Part shown: piece after piece, positions 24,614 to 32,810 of the stretch
How positions within the stretch are numbered: the stretch's first letter is position 1
How the letters are laid out: each line of letters begins with the position of its first letter
Origin: an uncultured Bacilli bacterium
GTDB taxonomy: Bacteria; Bacillota_I; Bacilli_A; RF39; UBA660
Direction: 5' to 3'
NCBI GenBank assembly: GCA_934085635.1
Contig: CAKOHL010000003.1
Span: 1 to 38,363, forward strand
DNA length: 38,363 nucleotides
Translations under genes and position numbers: made by a program
The notes under the pieces: model-generated
Told to the model about the DNA's origin: nothing
Database searches by the model: none
The model's input: only the letters and a program-made list of their open reading frames with translations

Positions 24614-25333
24614 GTGATAACTATAAAAAAGAAACTCATAATATTTTTTCTTGCCATAATACCAATAATGCTAATATACACATTTACAAAAAACATAACA
24701 TACACTTACCTATCAATTGGAGATGACCTAGCTAGTGGACACACCCCATTCGACACATATAATTTGTCATACACCGACTTCCTATACGACTATCTAAAAC
24801 AAACCCACAGTAAAGTAAACTTAAACACTGACTACATAGAAGAAGACCTAAGAATAAAAGACCTAATAAAAATGATAAAAGAACCTAATCCAACATCAAG
24901 TAAAAATCTTTCACAAGAAATTAAAAAAGCAGACATAATAACAATATCAATAGGTTCAGATGAATTATTTAGCAAACTAAGAAGCACATACAACATAAAA
25001 AACACCTACACAAAATATGCAGATGAAATGCTAAATGACTTAAGTAATCTTCTAACTGAAATAAGAAAGATAAACAAAAAAGAAATCTACATAATTGGTT
25101 ACTACAGTCCTATCAAAGAAACAGAAGAAAATAAAGATTATCTAGAAAGTCTGTTCGGCTACATAACAATGAAATTTCAAAAAATAGAAGAAACTTACAA
25201 AGTAAAATACATAAAAATAGATGATGCTTTTAAAAACAATTACACCTACTTGCCAAACCAAAACAATGCCTTCCCTTCAATAGATGGATATAAATACATA
25301 GCAAACCAAATAATAAAAGAAATAAGTAGTTAA
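24614..25333 (+). CDS. SGNH/GDSL-hydrolase-fold protein, catalytic residues lost
   Basis: Membrane-anchored extracytoplasmic protein of about 239 residues: one N-terminal hydrophobic segment (9-24), then an SGNH-like domain. Block I reads YLSIGDDLASG, where the nucleophilic Ser of GDSL is Asp38. Block III reads ISIGSDEL, with Ser-Asp for the usual Gly-Asn. Block V reads NNAFPSIDGYKYIA, where the D-x-x-H pair is Asn217 and Phe220. All catalytic positions are therefore changed, so it is probably a non-enzymatic relative of YpmR-type lipases. The start is unclear: AGGAGTGAT (24610-24618) looks like the ribosome site, which would suit an ATA at 24623 better than the GTG at 24614. Confidence 0.7.
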   Translation: MITIKKKLIIFFLAIIPIMLIYTFTKNITYTYLSIGDDLASGHTPFDTYNLSYTDFLYDYLKQTHSKVNLNTDYIEEDLRIKDLIKMIKEPNPTSSKNLSQEIKKADIITISIGSDELFSKLRSTYNIKNTYTKYADEMLNDLSNLLTEIRKINKKEIYIIGYYSPIKETEENKDYLESLFGYITMKFQKIEETYKVKYIKIDDAFKNNYTYLPNQNNAFPSIDGYKYIANQIIKEISS

Positions 25334-25353
25334 CACTTAAGATAACTACTTAT
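25322..25353. terminator. Bidirectional terminator between the SGNH gene and prfB
   Basis: A 12-bp inverted repeat, AATAAGTAGTTA (starting at 25321) with TAACTACTTATT (25343-25354). Stop codons of both convergent genes fall inside it: TAA 25331-25333 on plus and TAA 25332-25330 on minus. Confidence 0.75.
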
Positions 25354-26410
25354 TATTTCGTCTAAATCCCCATCTAAAACGCCTAGAACATCGCTTGTCT
25401 CAAAATTAGACCTCAAATCCTTAACCATAGTATAAGGTTGCATAACATAATTTCTAATCTGACTACCAAAATTCACGTCCATAACAGCGCCCTTTAAATC
25501 ATTAATCTTCTTATCCATAGTCTCTTTTTCCAAAAGATAAAGCTTACTCTTTAAAATCTCCATAGCTTTTTCTTTATTCTTAATCTGACTTCTCTCATTC
25601 TGACAAGTAACAACAATTCCGGTAGGTAAATGAGTAATTCTAACAGCTGAATCTGTAGTATTAACACTCTGCCCTCCAGCACCACTACTTCTAAAAACAT
25701 CTATTCTTAAATCCTCTTCTTTAATATTAACCTCAATCTTAGTATCAATCTTAGGAGTTACAAGTACACTTGCGAAAGAAGTATGTCTTCTCTTATTTGC
25801 ATCAAAAGGACTAATTCTAACTAACCTATGAACACCAGTCTCGCCTTTTAAATATCCAAATGCATTAACAGCGCTGACGTCTATAATAGCCCCCTTAATA
25901 CCTACTTCCTCACCAGGTTGCTCACTGACTCTAGAATACTTATACCCTTTTCTATCAAAATATCTAGTATACATTCTAAAAAGCATATTAGCCCAGTCAT
26001 TACTCTCAGTTCCCCCTGCTCCACTATGTATCTCAACATAAGCATCACACTTATCAAATTCTCCAGAAAGTAAAATATCTAACCTAAGCTTCTCAATATT
26101 TTCTTCAATAACCTTAATATCTTCTTCAAGAATAAGAGTCTCCTCATCACTAAAATCCATATTAACAAGTTCTAAATCATCCGAAATACACTCTTTAGTC
26201 TTACTATACAAACTAATACTATTCTTTAAACTAGAAATAGTAGCCATAACTTTATTACAGTCTGACCTATTCCAAAAATCTTCTGCCCTACTTTCTTCTT
26301 CTAACTTTTCTATCTCTTTAACTTTTCCATCATAGTCAAAGTGACCTCCCAAGACTCAAAATCTCGCCTTTATAAAATTCTAACTTACTCTTAATATCCT
26401 TAACATCCAT
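25330..26410 (-). CDS. prfB: Peptide chain release factor 2, with programmed +1 frameshift
   Basis: Ends translation at UGA and UAA. Translation starts at the ATG 26410-26408 (after GGAGG) and reads 24 codons, MDVKDIKSKLEFYKGEILSL and four more, to an in-frame TGA. A +1 shift at CTT-TGA-C joins this to the main frame at GACTATGATGG, giving about 359 residues. The main frame has the RF2-specific SPF recognition motif (RISPFDANKRRH) and the GGQ loop SSGAGGQSVNTTDSAVR. The frameshift makes RF2 synthesis respond to RF2 level. The gene starts two bases after pduL and runs against replication. Confidence 0.96.
26335..26350 (-). promoter_or_regulatory. Programmed +1 frameshift site of prfB
   Basis: The minus strand reads GGGAGG (internal Shine-Dalgarno), TCA, then CTTTGAC with TGA in the starting frame. 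The layout of internal SD, three-base gap, CUU slippery codon and UGA-C matches the classic prfB autoregulatory frameshift. Confidence 0.95.
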
Positions 26411-26412
26411 AA

Positions 26413-26973
26413 CTAATCCTCCAACTCCACAATATCTCCATTATTAATAAGAAAAGCATTAGCCTCATCCGTATCAATATGTAACTCCAAACTATAATTA
26501 TCTTTAACTTTAATTCTTACGTTGTCCATCGTGCCCCCTCTTTCGCCCTTCACTCTTACTCTATAGGTTTTCTCAGCATTAAGTCCATACTTTTCTAAAT
26601 CCTCATAACTCGCGTGAATATGTCTATGAGCTAAAATACAATTTCTAGTTTTAAATTCTTTTGCGTTATTAACCAAAGTAACCTCTTCCCCACTATCAAA
26701 GTTCCCACTCATTCTAACTGGAGGGTTTATCTTAAGAACAAACGAGTCACTTCTATTAATCTCAACTTGCACCTCGTCTCTAAGTGGTCCAACTACCCTA
26801 ACATTTTTAATCAGTCCACCATTAGTCTTAATATCCACGAGTAGTTCTGAAGCAAACTCTCCCCTTTGACTAAGATAATTCTTAACCCTAAACTCTTCAT
26901 CATTAAAAAGAGTATCATACGCTTCCTTATTCAAATGAACGTGTCTATTACTAACACCTACTCTAATATCCAT
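26413..26973 (-). CDS. pduL: Phosphate propanoyltransferase, PduL family
   Basis: Phosphotransacylase interconverting acyl-CoA and acyl phosphate. The 186 residues hold two PduL domains with the metal-binding motifs SNRHVHL and AHRHIHAS and the GPLRDEVQVEI segment. No microcompartment shell genes or encapsulation peptide are seen: the N-terminus MDIRVGVSNRH begins directly with the catalytic domain, so it is probably the cell's general phosphotransacetylase for acetate formation, partner of an acetate kinase encoded elsewhere. The start is the ATG after AGGTGAG; a GTG nine bases upstream lies in that site. prfB starts two bases after its stop, so the two form an operon. Confidence 0.92.
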   Translation of the reverse strand: MDIRVGVSNRHVHLNKEAYDTLFNDEEFRVKNYLSQRGEFASELLVDIKTNGGLIKNVRVVGPLRDEVQVEINRSDSFVLKINPPVRMSGNFDSGEEVTLVNNAKEFKTRNCILAHRHIHASYEDLEKYGLNAEKTYRVRVKGERGGTMDNVRIKVKDNYSLELHIDTDEANAFLINNGDIVELED

Positions 26974-27053
26974 ATGTCTCACCTACAAATATTATATAAT
27001 AAAACATTCTAAAAAAAAAGAAAATGAATAACATTAAATAGGAGGAAAAAATT

Positions 27054-27380
27054 ATGAATGGTAGTTACTACAAAAATCCAGACTTTATTCCATACTCAAG
27101 CTATGAGCCACCTAAAGAAGAAGATAATGAATTACCAATGGAACAAAGTTATATTGAAAACATCTTAAGAAACAACAAAGGCAAACGTGCCACATTATAT
27201 ATGAGTTTTCCAGACTCAGTAAACTGGAGAGATAAAGAATTTACAGGGATCGTCGAACAAGCAGGTAGAGATCACATCATACTATCAGACCCACAAACAG
27301 GTAAATGGTATATGCTTCTAATGATATACTTAGACTATGCAGTATTTGATGAAAAAATAAAATACAAAAAAAATGAATAG
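27054..27380 (+). CDS. gerQ: Spore coat protein GerQ
   Basis: In Bacillus, GerQ is a coat protein cross-linked by transglutaminase and needed to localise the cortex-lytic enzyme CwlJ for germination. The 108 residues match from residue 30 on: EQSYIENILRNNKGKRATLYM, then WRDKEFTGIVEQAGRDHIILSDP, then a segment ending IYLDYAVFDEKIKY. The Gln-rich N-terminal half of Bacillus GerQ is reduced to about 28 residues. It has AGGAGGAAAA before the ATG and its own terminator. No confident sigma-E/K promoter was found. Confidence 0.93.
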   Translation: MNGSYYKNPDFIPYSSYEPPKEEDNELPMEQSYIENILRNNKGKRATLYMSFPDSVNWRDKEFTGIVEQAGRDHIILSDPQTGKWYMLLMIYLDYAVFDEKIKYKKNE

Positions 27381-27403
27381 TTTTGCTCCATGCAAAACTT
27401 TTT
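27379..27403 (+). terminator. Terminator after gerQ
   Basis: AGTTTTGC, loop TCCAT, GCAAAACT and a T run, starting in the gerQ stop codon. Confidence 0.9.
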
Positions 27404-27425
27404 AAATGTAAACAGTACAAATTAA

Positions 27426-27455
27426 TAGTCAAAAATATAAAAAATATGATATCAT
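27426..27455 (+). promoter_or_regulatory. Possible promoter placing the dacF transcript start at its ATG
   Basis: TGATATCAT (extended -10 with TATCAT at 27450-27455) and a weak TAGTCA 18 bases upstream. Only six bases separate the -10 from the ATG, so the transcript would be leaderless. No Shine-Dalgarno is present before that ATG. Confidence 0.45.
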
Positions 27456-27461
27456 ATACAT

Positions 27462-28673
27462 ATGAAGAAGTTTAGATATATAATATTAACAATTTGCTTA
27501 TTTTTACCATCACTAGTTTATGCACTAGAAATAGATGGACTTAATTCAAAAAATGTCATAGTTTATAATATAGACAATAACAAAATAATATATGAGAAGA
27601 ACGGCGATAAAGAAGTTCCAATAGCAAGCCTAACAAAAATAATGACTACAATAGTATCAATAGAAGAAATAAAAGACTTAAAAGAAACAGTTGTAATAAC
27701 TAGTGAAATGCTAAAAGGAATACCTTGGGATGCCACAGTAGCGGGCCTAAAAGTAAATGATAAAGTAACATATGAAGACTTATTATATAGTAGTATGATT
27801 CCTTCAGGTGCAGACGCAACTCAAGCTCTAGCAATAAGCTTAACTGGAAGTATAGATAACTTTGTAAAATTAATGAACAAAAAAGCAAAAGACCTAAATC
27901 TAGCACACACAAACTTTGTAAACACAACTGGACTAGACATAGACAATCATTATAGTTCAGTAAAAGATGTACTCACACTTCTAAACTACAGCTTAAAAAA
28001 TCCAACATTTAAAAAAGTATACGAAACAAAATATTACACAACATCAAACAACATAGAACTAAAGTCAACGCTTAGCCACTACAATGAATACCTAAATTAT
28101 GACTTATCATTCATAAAAGGAAGTAAAACAGGCTACACAGACGATGCAGGACTATGCTTATCAACAGAAAGCCTTATAGATGGTGCAAACATAATAACAG
28201 TAACAACAGGAGCAGACTACACATATGATGGTTACTACAACAATATGAAAGACATCAAAAAAATCTATAGTGCATTAAAAGAAAACTACATAAACCAAGT
28301 AGTAATAGAAGAGTCAAATGTTCTTGAAAAAATAAAAACAAAAAATGCCAAAGAAGACATAGTAATAATAAACTCACCAAAAGACATAAAAGTATACACA
28401 GAAAAACCTTTTGAAAAAGATAAAGTAAAAATAGAATATGATGGAATAAAAGAAGTATCATACAAAACAAAAAAAGGCACTAAAATAGGCACGATAAAAG
28501 TATACTATAAAAATGAACTAATAGATGAAGTAGATGCCATAACAAGTGAAGACTTACACTTTAGTCTATTCAAATTCATAAAAAACAACATATTTATCAT
28601 ACTTGGAGCATTTATAGTAGTACTTATAATAAAGCCAAAAAAGAAGAAAAAAAGAAAAGTTGTCCACAGATAA
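27462..28673 (+). CDS. dacF: D-alanyl-D-alanine carboxypeptidase (DacF/PBP5-like)
   Basis: Serine peptidase S11 that trims the terminal D-Ala of peptidoglycan stem peptides. The 403 residues have a signal peptide (about 1-21), the nucleophile motif S56-L-T-K59, the second motif S115-G-A117-D-A in place of the usual S-G-N, and K222-T-G224 in GSKTGYTDDAG. A PBP5 C-terminal domain follows, then a membrane helix near residues 375-395 and a lysine-rich tail, so the protein is anchored at both ends or at the C-terminus. It could be vegetative (DacA) or sporulation-linked (DacF); its position next to gerQ does not decide. Confidence 0.88.
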   Translation: MKKFRYIILTICLFLPSLVYALEIDGLNSKNVIVYNIDNNKIIYEKNGDKEVPIASLTKIMTTIVSIEEIKDLKETVVITSEMLKGIPWDATVAGLKVNDKVTYEDLLYSSMIPSGADATQALAISLTGSIDNFVKLMNKKAKDLNLAHTNFVNTTGLDIDNHYSSVKDVLTLLNYSLKNPTFKKVYETKYYTTSNNIELKSTLSHYNEYLNYDLSFIKGSKTGYTDDAGLCLSTESLIDGANIITVTTGADYTYDGYYNNMKDIKKIYSALKENYINQVVIEESNVLEKIKTKNAKEDIVIINSPKDIKVYTEKPFEKDKVKIEYDGIKEVSYKTKKGTKIGTIKVYYKNELIDEVDAITSEDLHFSLFKFIKNNIFIILGAFIVVLIIKPKKKKKRKVVHR

Positions 28674-28689
28674 AAAGGACGACTTTTTT
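28656..28689 (+). terminator. Terminator after dacF
   Basis: AAAGTTGTCC pairs with GGACGACTTT (one G-U pair), followed by a T run. The 5' arm is inside the last dacF codons. Confidence 0.88.
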
Positions 28690-28743
28690 TATTTGCATAC
28701 CACCAAAAATCAAGTATCAACGTACGTACAAAATCTTGCACTT

Positions 28744-28772
28744 TTGCATTTTAATAATATATTTGGTATAAT
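28744..28772 (+). promoter_or_regulatory. Housekeeping promoter of rplI
   Basis: TTGCAT at 28744-28749, a 17-base spacer, TATAAT at 28767-28772. It drives a compact run through rlmH. Confidence 0.88.
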
Positions 28773-28789
28773 TATCAGACGGAGGGCTT

Positions 28790-29230
28790 ATGAAAGTAAT
28801 TTTAATTGAAAATGTAAAAGGTACTGGAAAAAAAGACGAAGTAAAAGAAGTAAAAGATGGCTTCGGAACATTCCTAATCAAAAACAAAAAAGCAGTTCTT
28901 TACACAAATAAAAGTAAAGATGTTTTAAACGTGCAATTAAAAGAAAGACAAGATGAATATGAAGCATTAGTTGCTGAATGCAAAGAAATAAAGAAAAAAT
29001 TGGCAAACGAAAACCTAGTATTTAGTGTTAAATCAGGTAAGGATGGCAAAGTATTCGGAAGCATAAGTTCTAAAATGATTAGTGAAGAATTAAAGAAAAA
29101 AGGATACAATATAGACAAAAAGAAAATAGAAGCAAATAATATAAATACATTAGGGTGTCACATAGTAAAAATAAACTTACACAAAGAAGTAACAGCAGAA
29201 CTTACTATAACACTTAAGGGTGGTGAATAA
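28790..29230 (+). CDS. rplI: 50S ribosomal protein L9
   Basis: Ribosomal protein of 146 residues with two domains on a long helix. The N-terminal signature MKVILIENVKGTGKKDEVKEVKDGFGTFLI is typical and the C-terminal domain ends in a beta strand (VTAELTITLKGG). GGAGGG precedes the ATG. rplI followed by the replicative helicase is a conserved Bacilli arrangement. Confidence 0.96.
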   Translation: MKVILIENVKGTGKKDEVKEVKDGFGTFLIKNKKAVLYTNKSKDVLNVQLKERQDEYEALVAECKEIKKKLANENLVFSVKSGKDGKVFGSISSKMISEELKKKGYNIDKKKIEANNINTLGCHIVKINLHKEVTAELTITLKGGE

Positions 29231-29231
29231 C

Positions 29232-30584
29232 TTGGCAAGAGTTGAACCACAAAACATAGAAGCAGAAATAAACGCCATTGGCTGTGCATTTCTAAATAAA
29301 GAGGCTTTAGACAAAGTATGTGAAGAACTAACAGGAGAAATGTTTTATGATACAAAACACCAAAAAATCTTTGAAGCCTTACAAAAACTAAGAGAAAAAG
29401 AAATAGCAGTAGACATAACTACAATAACCAACGAACTAGAAAAAGATAAAGGTTCATTAAGTAGTGTAGGTGGGCTAGAATACCTAACTGAAATAATTGA
29501 CTCAGTAGCAACACCAGCAAACGTAGAATACTACATAAATATAATATTTGAAAAATACATCTTACGTTCACTTATAAACAAATCAACAAACATAATAGAA
29601 AACTGCTATGATGAAAAAGAAGACTTAGACACAATAGTTGAAGACGCAGAAAGAAGCATACTAGAAGTAAATACAGGAAGACACGTAAAAGAAATAAAAT
29701 CAATACAAGAAATACTAAATAAAGCACAACAAGAACTAGAATTTCTTGCAAAAAATGGTGGAGATGTAACAGGTGTACCAACAGGATTTATAGACTTAGA
29801 CAGAAGAACAACAGGTTTCCACGCAAATGAATTAATAATAATAGCAGGTCGTCCTGGTATGGGTAAAAGTGCCCTTGCTATCAATATGGCAACTAATATG
29901 GCAATAAACTACAAAAAATCAGTAGCGCTTTTTAACCTAGAAATGGGATCAACTCAAATAGTAAACAGAATGTTCTCATCAGTTGGCCAAATAGACTCTT
30001 TAAAACTAAAAACAGGTAAAATGGAACACACTGATTGGAAAAAATACAACGAAACACTAAGTTTACTAGCTGACACTAAATTCTACATAGATGACACACC
30101 AGGAATAACAGTATCTGAAATGAGAAGAAAATGTAGAAGACTAAAAAACAGTGATAAAGGCCTAGACTGCATAATCATAGACTACTTGCAACTTGTAAGC
30201 AGCTCAAGCAAATACTCAGGGCAAAGAACAAACGAAGTAAGTGAAGTGTCAAGAGACCTAAAAAAATTAGCAATGGAATTAGAAGTTCCAGTAATCGCTT
30301 TAGCGCAATTATCGCGTGGTGTTGAACAAAGAGAAGACAAAAGGCCATTAATGAGTGACCTAAAAGAATCAGGTTCAATCGAACAAGACGCAGACATTGT
30401 AATGTTTTTATATTGCGACGATTACTATAAATTTAAATCAAAAGACAGACCAACACTTTCTCCAACAGAACTAATAATATCAAAACACAGAAGCGGAAGT
30501 ACTGGTACAATAGACTTAATGTTTGAAAGAAGTTATACTAATTTCAAAAATGTCTTAAGAAGTGAGGAAAATAACAATGAATAA
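29232..30584 (+). CDS. dnaB: Replicative DNA helicase DnaB (DnaC in Bacillus)
   Basis: Hexameric helicase of the replication fork, about 450 residues. The N-terminal domain begins VEPQNIEAEINAIG (family PxxxEAExAxLG), and the RecA-like ATPase domain has Walker A AGRPGMGKSALA, CIIIDYLQLV and the QLSRGVEQREDKRPLMSDLKESG segment. I chose the TTG at 29232, with GGTGGTGA as ribosome site at the end of rplI; GTG codons at 29220 and 29223 are alternatives. Its end overlaps the next gene. Confidence 0.96.
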   Translation: MARVEPQNIEAEINAIGCAFLNKEALDKVCEELTGEMFYDTKHQKIFEALQKLREKEIAVDITTITNELEKDKGSLSSVGGLEYLTEIIDSVATPANVEYYINIIFEKYILRSLINKSTNIIENCYDEKEDLDTIVEDAERSILEVNTGRHVKEIKSIQEILNKAQQELEFLAKNGGDVTGVPTGFIDLDRRTTGFHANELIIIAGRPGMGKSALAINMATNMAINYKKSVALFNLEMGSTQIVNRMFSSVGQIDSLKLKTGKMEHTDWKKYNETLSLLADTKFYIDDTPGITVSEMRRKCRRLKNSDKGLDCIIIDYLQLVSSSSKYSGQRTNEVSEVSRDLKKLAMELEVPVIALAQLSRGVEQREDKRPLMSDLKESGSIEQDADIVMFLYCDDYYKFKSKDRPTLSPTELIISKHRSGSTGTIDLMFERSYTNFKNVLRSEENNNE

Positions 30585-32058
30585 TAAAAGTACATATTGG
30601 ACAGTTGTATTAGTAATATTACTAAGTAGTCTAATATTTATACTAGGTACTGGACGAAAAAGCCTAGGTGATGAACCTATGACAGTCTATGAAGTATACC
30701 TAGATGGTAACTCTATTGGAATAATAGAAGATGAAGAAGAACTATATAGTCTAATAGATAAAGAACAAGAAAACCTTAAAAAGAAATTTGGTGTAGATAA
30801 AATATATGCCCCAATAGGACTAGAAACAACAAAATTACTAACATACACAGGAGAAGTCGAAAGAGCAAGTGTAGTTTACGAAAGGCTAAAAGACAAAGCT
30901 AAATTCACTTTAAAAGGTTACGAAATAACAATAAGTTATGATGAAAACAACAGTACAAAAATAAACGTGCTAAAAAAAGAAGACTTTGATGAAGCAATAG
31001 ATAACACAATAAAAGCATTTGTAGATGAAAAACAATATGAAGAATATTTAGAAGGAAAACAGTCGCCTATAAAAACAACTGGTTCATTAATTGAAAACGT
31101 AAAAATAAAAGAAGACATAGCAATAAAAGAAAAAAGAATAAATGCTGAAGATGAAATATTTACAGACGTTACTAAACTAAGTCAATATTTATTATTTGGT
31201 ACAACAGATTCTCAAGGAACACACATCGTAACAGGTGGAGAAACAATAAAAGATATAGCTTCAAAATATGAACTAAGTATAAAAGAATTCTTAATAGTTA
31301 ACCCAAACATAGTAGGAGAAAATGCCTTGCTATTTGCAGGTCAAACTGTTAACATAGGCTTAATAAATCCAAAAGTAAGCGTTGTTGTTGAAAACACTCT
31401 TATAGAAGACAAAGAAGTAGCATACAAAAGAGAAGTAAAATATGATAAAAAATTAATGGTAGGTACAACATACACAGAACAAAAAGGACAAGATGGTTTA
31501 AGCAGAGTTGAATACTACACAGAAACAATAAATGGACAAATAACACAAGTTGTACAAGTGTCATCAAACGTAATAACACCAGTAGTAAACGAAGTAGTAG
31601 TAAAAGGTGGATTATCAAGTAACTACTTAGGAGACACAGGTGCATGGGCTTGGCCAACAAACCCAGGATATATAATAGTTGCAACATTTGGTTACAGATG
31701 GGACCCAGTATACAAAAACCCAGATGGTTCACCAAAACGTGAATACCACAGGGGAATAGACATATGCGGAACTGGATTCGGTTCGCCAATATATGCAGCA
31801 AACTCAGGAACAGTCATAAAAGCAACTTACCACTATGAAATGGGAAATGTTATATACATAGACCACGGAAAAGGATACGTAACAGTATATATGCATATGA
31901 CAAAATTTGCTTCTAACATAAAAGTAGGGTACGCAGTAGAAAAAGGAGAACAAATTGGATATATGGGTTCAACCGGTAAAAGTATAGGAACACACTTAGA
32001 CTTCAGAGTAAAATACAATGATGAATACATAGACCCATTAATTCTAAATTACAAATAA
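30577..32058 (+). CDS. Membrane-anchored LysM-G5-M23 protein with altered zinc site
   Basis: Cell-wall protein of 493 residues. An N-terminal membrane anchor (about 8-24) is followed by a coil-forming region, a LysM domain near 212-257 (THIVTGGETIKDIASKYELS), a G5-like domain to about 345, and an M23 peptidase domain in the last 120 residues. M23 needs H-x3-D and H-x-H. The first is present (H391-R-G-I-D395) and H440 is conserved in VYMHM, but the last motif reads H473-L-D475, so the third zinc ligand is Asp. It may bind zinc differently or be a non-catalytic scaffold. It starts inside the helicase gene after GTGAGG and overlaps walJ by one base. Confidence 0.88.
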   Translation: MNNKSTYWTVVLVILLSSLIFILGTGRKSLGDEPMTVYEVYLDGNSIGIIEDEEELYSLIDKEQENLKKKFGVDKIYAPIGLETTKLLTYTGEVERASVVYERLKDKAKFTLKGYEITISYDENNSTKINVLKKEDFDEAIDNTIKAFVDEKQYEEYLEGKQSPIKTTGSLIENVKIKEDIAIKEKRINAEDEIFTDVTKLSQYLLFGTTDSQGTHIVTGGETIKDIASKYELSIKEFLIVNPNIVGENALLFAGQTVNIGLINPKVSVVVENTLIEDKEVAYKREVKYDKKLMVGTTYTEQKGQDGLSRVEYYTETINGQITQVVQVSSNVITPVVNEVVVKGGLSSNYLGDTGAWAWPTNPGYIIVATFGYRWDPVYKNPDGSPKREYHRGIDICGTGFGSPIYAANSGTVIKATYHYEMGNVIYIDHGKGYVTVYMHMTKFASNIKVGYAVEKGEQIGYMGSTGKSIGTHLDFRVKYNDEYIDPLILNYK

Positions 32059-32810
32059 TGAAAATCACAATACTCGGAAGTGGTTCAAAAGGAAATTCTA
32101 CATTCATAGACTTAGGAAACAAAAAGATCTTAATAGATGTAGGATTTTCTTATAAACAAATAAAAGAAAAACTAAGCAAAATAAACATAGACCCTAAAGA
32201 AATAGATGCACTTTTAATCACACACGACCACTCAGATCATACATATGGACTAAAAGTATTTCTAAAAGAAGTAAAACCTGATTTATTCATAACACCAGAA
32301 GTAGAAGAAAGCATACTAAAAACAAAATATGAAAAAAGTAACTACCTAACAGATGAAATGTACTACTATGGAACAATGATAAAAATAATACCAACAAGTC
32401 ACGATGCCTTAACATCAAATGGATATCTAATAGAAAACAATAATGAAAGTTTAGTATACATAACAGACACTGGATACATCAACCAAAGACACTTAGTATA
32501 TCTAAAAGACAAAACATATTACATACTAGAAAGTAATCACGACACAGAAAGATTAATAAAAGGTCCTTACCCAGAATATTTACAAAGAAGAATATTATCA
32601 GATAAAGGCCACTTATCTAATGAATTATGTGCAGGATACCTAAGCCGTGTAATCGGTCCAAACACAAAAAAAGTAGTACTTGCCCACTTATCAGAAACAA
32701 ACAACACAGAAGAACTTGCATTAAATGCAAACTTTAAAGTACTGAAAGAAAATGGTATAGACTTCACAAACATAGAATGTGCAAGTGAAGAAAAGGTGTT
32801 AACAATATGA
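32058..32810 (+). CDS. walJ: Metallo-beta-lactamase-fold hydrolase WalJ (YycJ)
   Basis: WalJ/YycJ is a metallo-beta-lactamase-fold nuclease-like protein found near the walRK wall-stress system in Bacilli and linked to coordination of division with replication. The 250 residues begin ITILGSGSKGNSTFI and carry the metal motif THDHSDH near residues 55-61; later metal ligands are seen in SHDA, SNHD and LAHLS. walR and walK are not in this window. It overlaps the M23 gene by one base and rlmH by four (ATGA). Confidence 0.9.
   Translation: MKITILGSGSKGNSTFIDLGNKKILIDVGFSYKQIKEKLSKINIDPKEIDALLITHDHSDHTYGLKVFLKEVKPDLFITPEVEESILKTKYEKSNYLTDEMYYYGTMIKIIPTSHDALTSNGYLIENNNESLVYITDTGYINQRHLVYLKDKTYYILESNHDTERLIKGPYPEYLQRRILSDKGHLSNELCAGYLSRVIGPNTKKVVLAHLSETNNTEELALNANFKVLKENGIDFTNIECASEEKVLTI

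Noticed and set aside
28681..28743. ACGTACGTAC motif between dacF and rplI as a regulatory element
   Set aside because: Short, low-information self-complementary run with no partner and no link to the rplI promoter.
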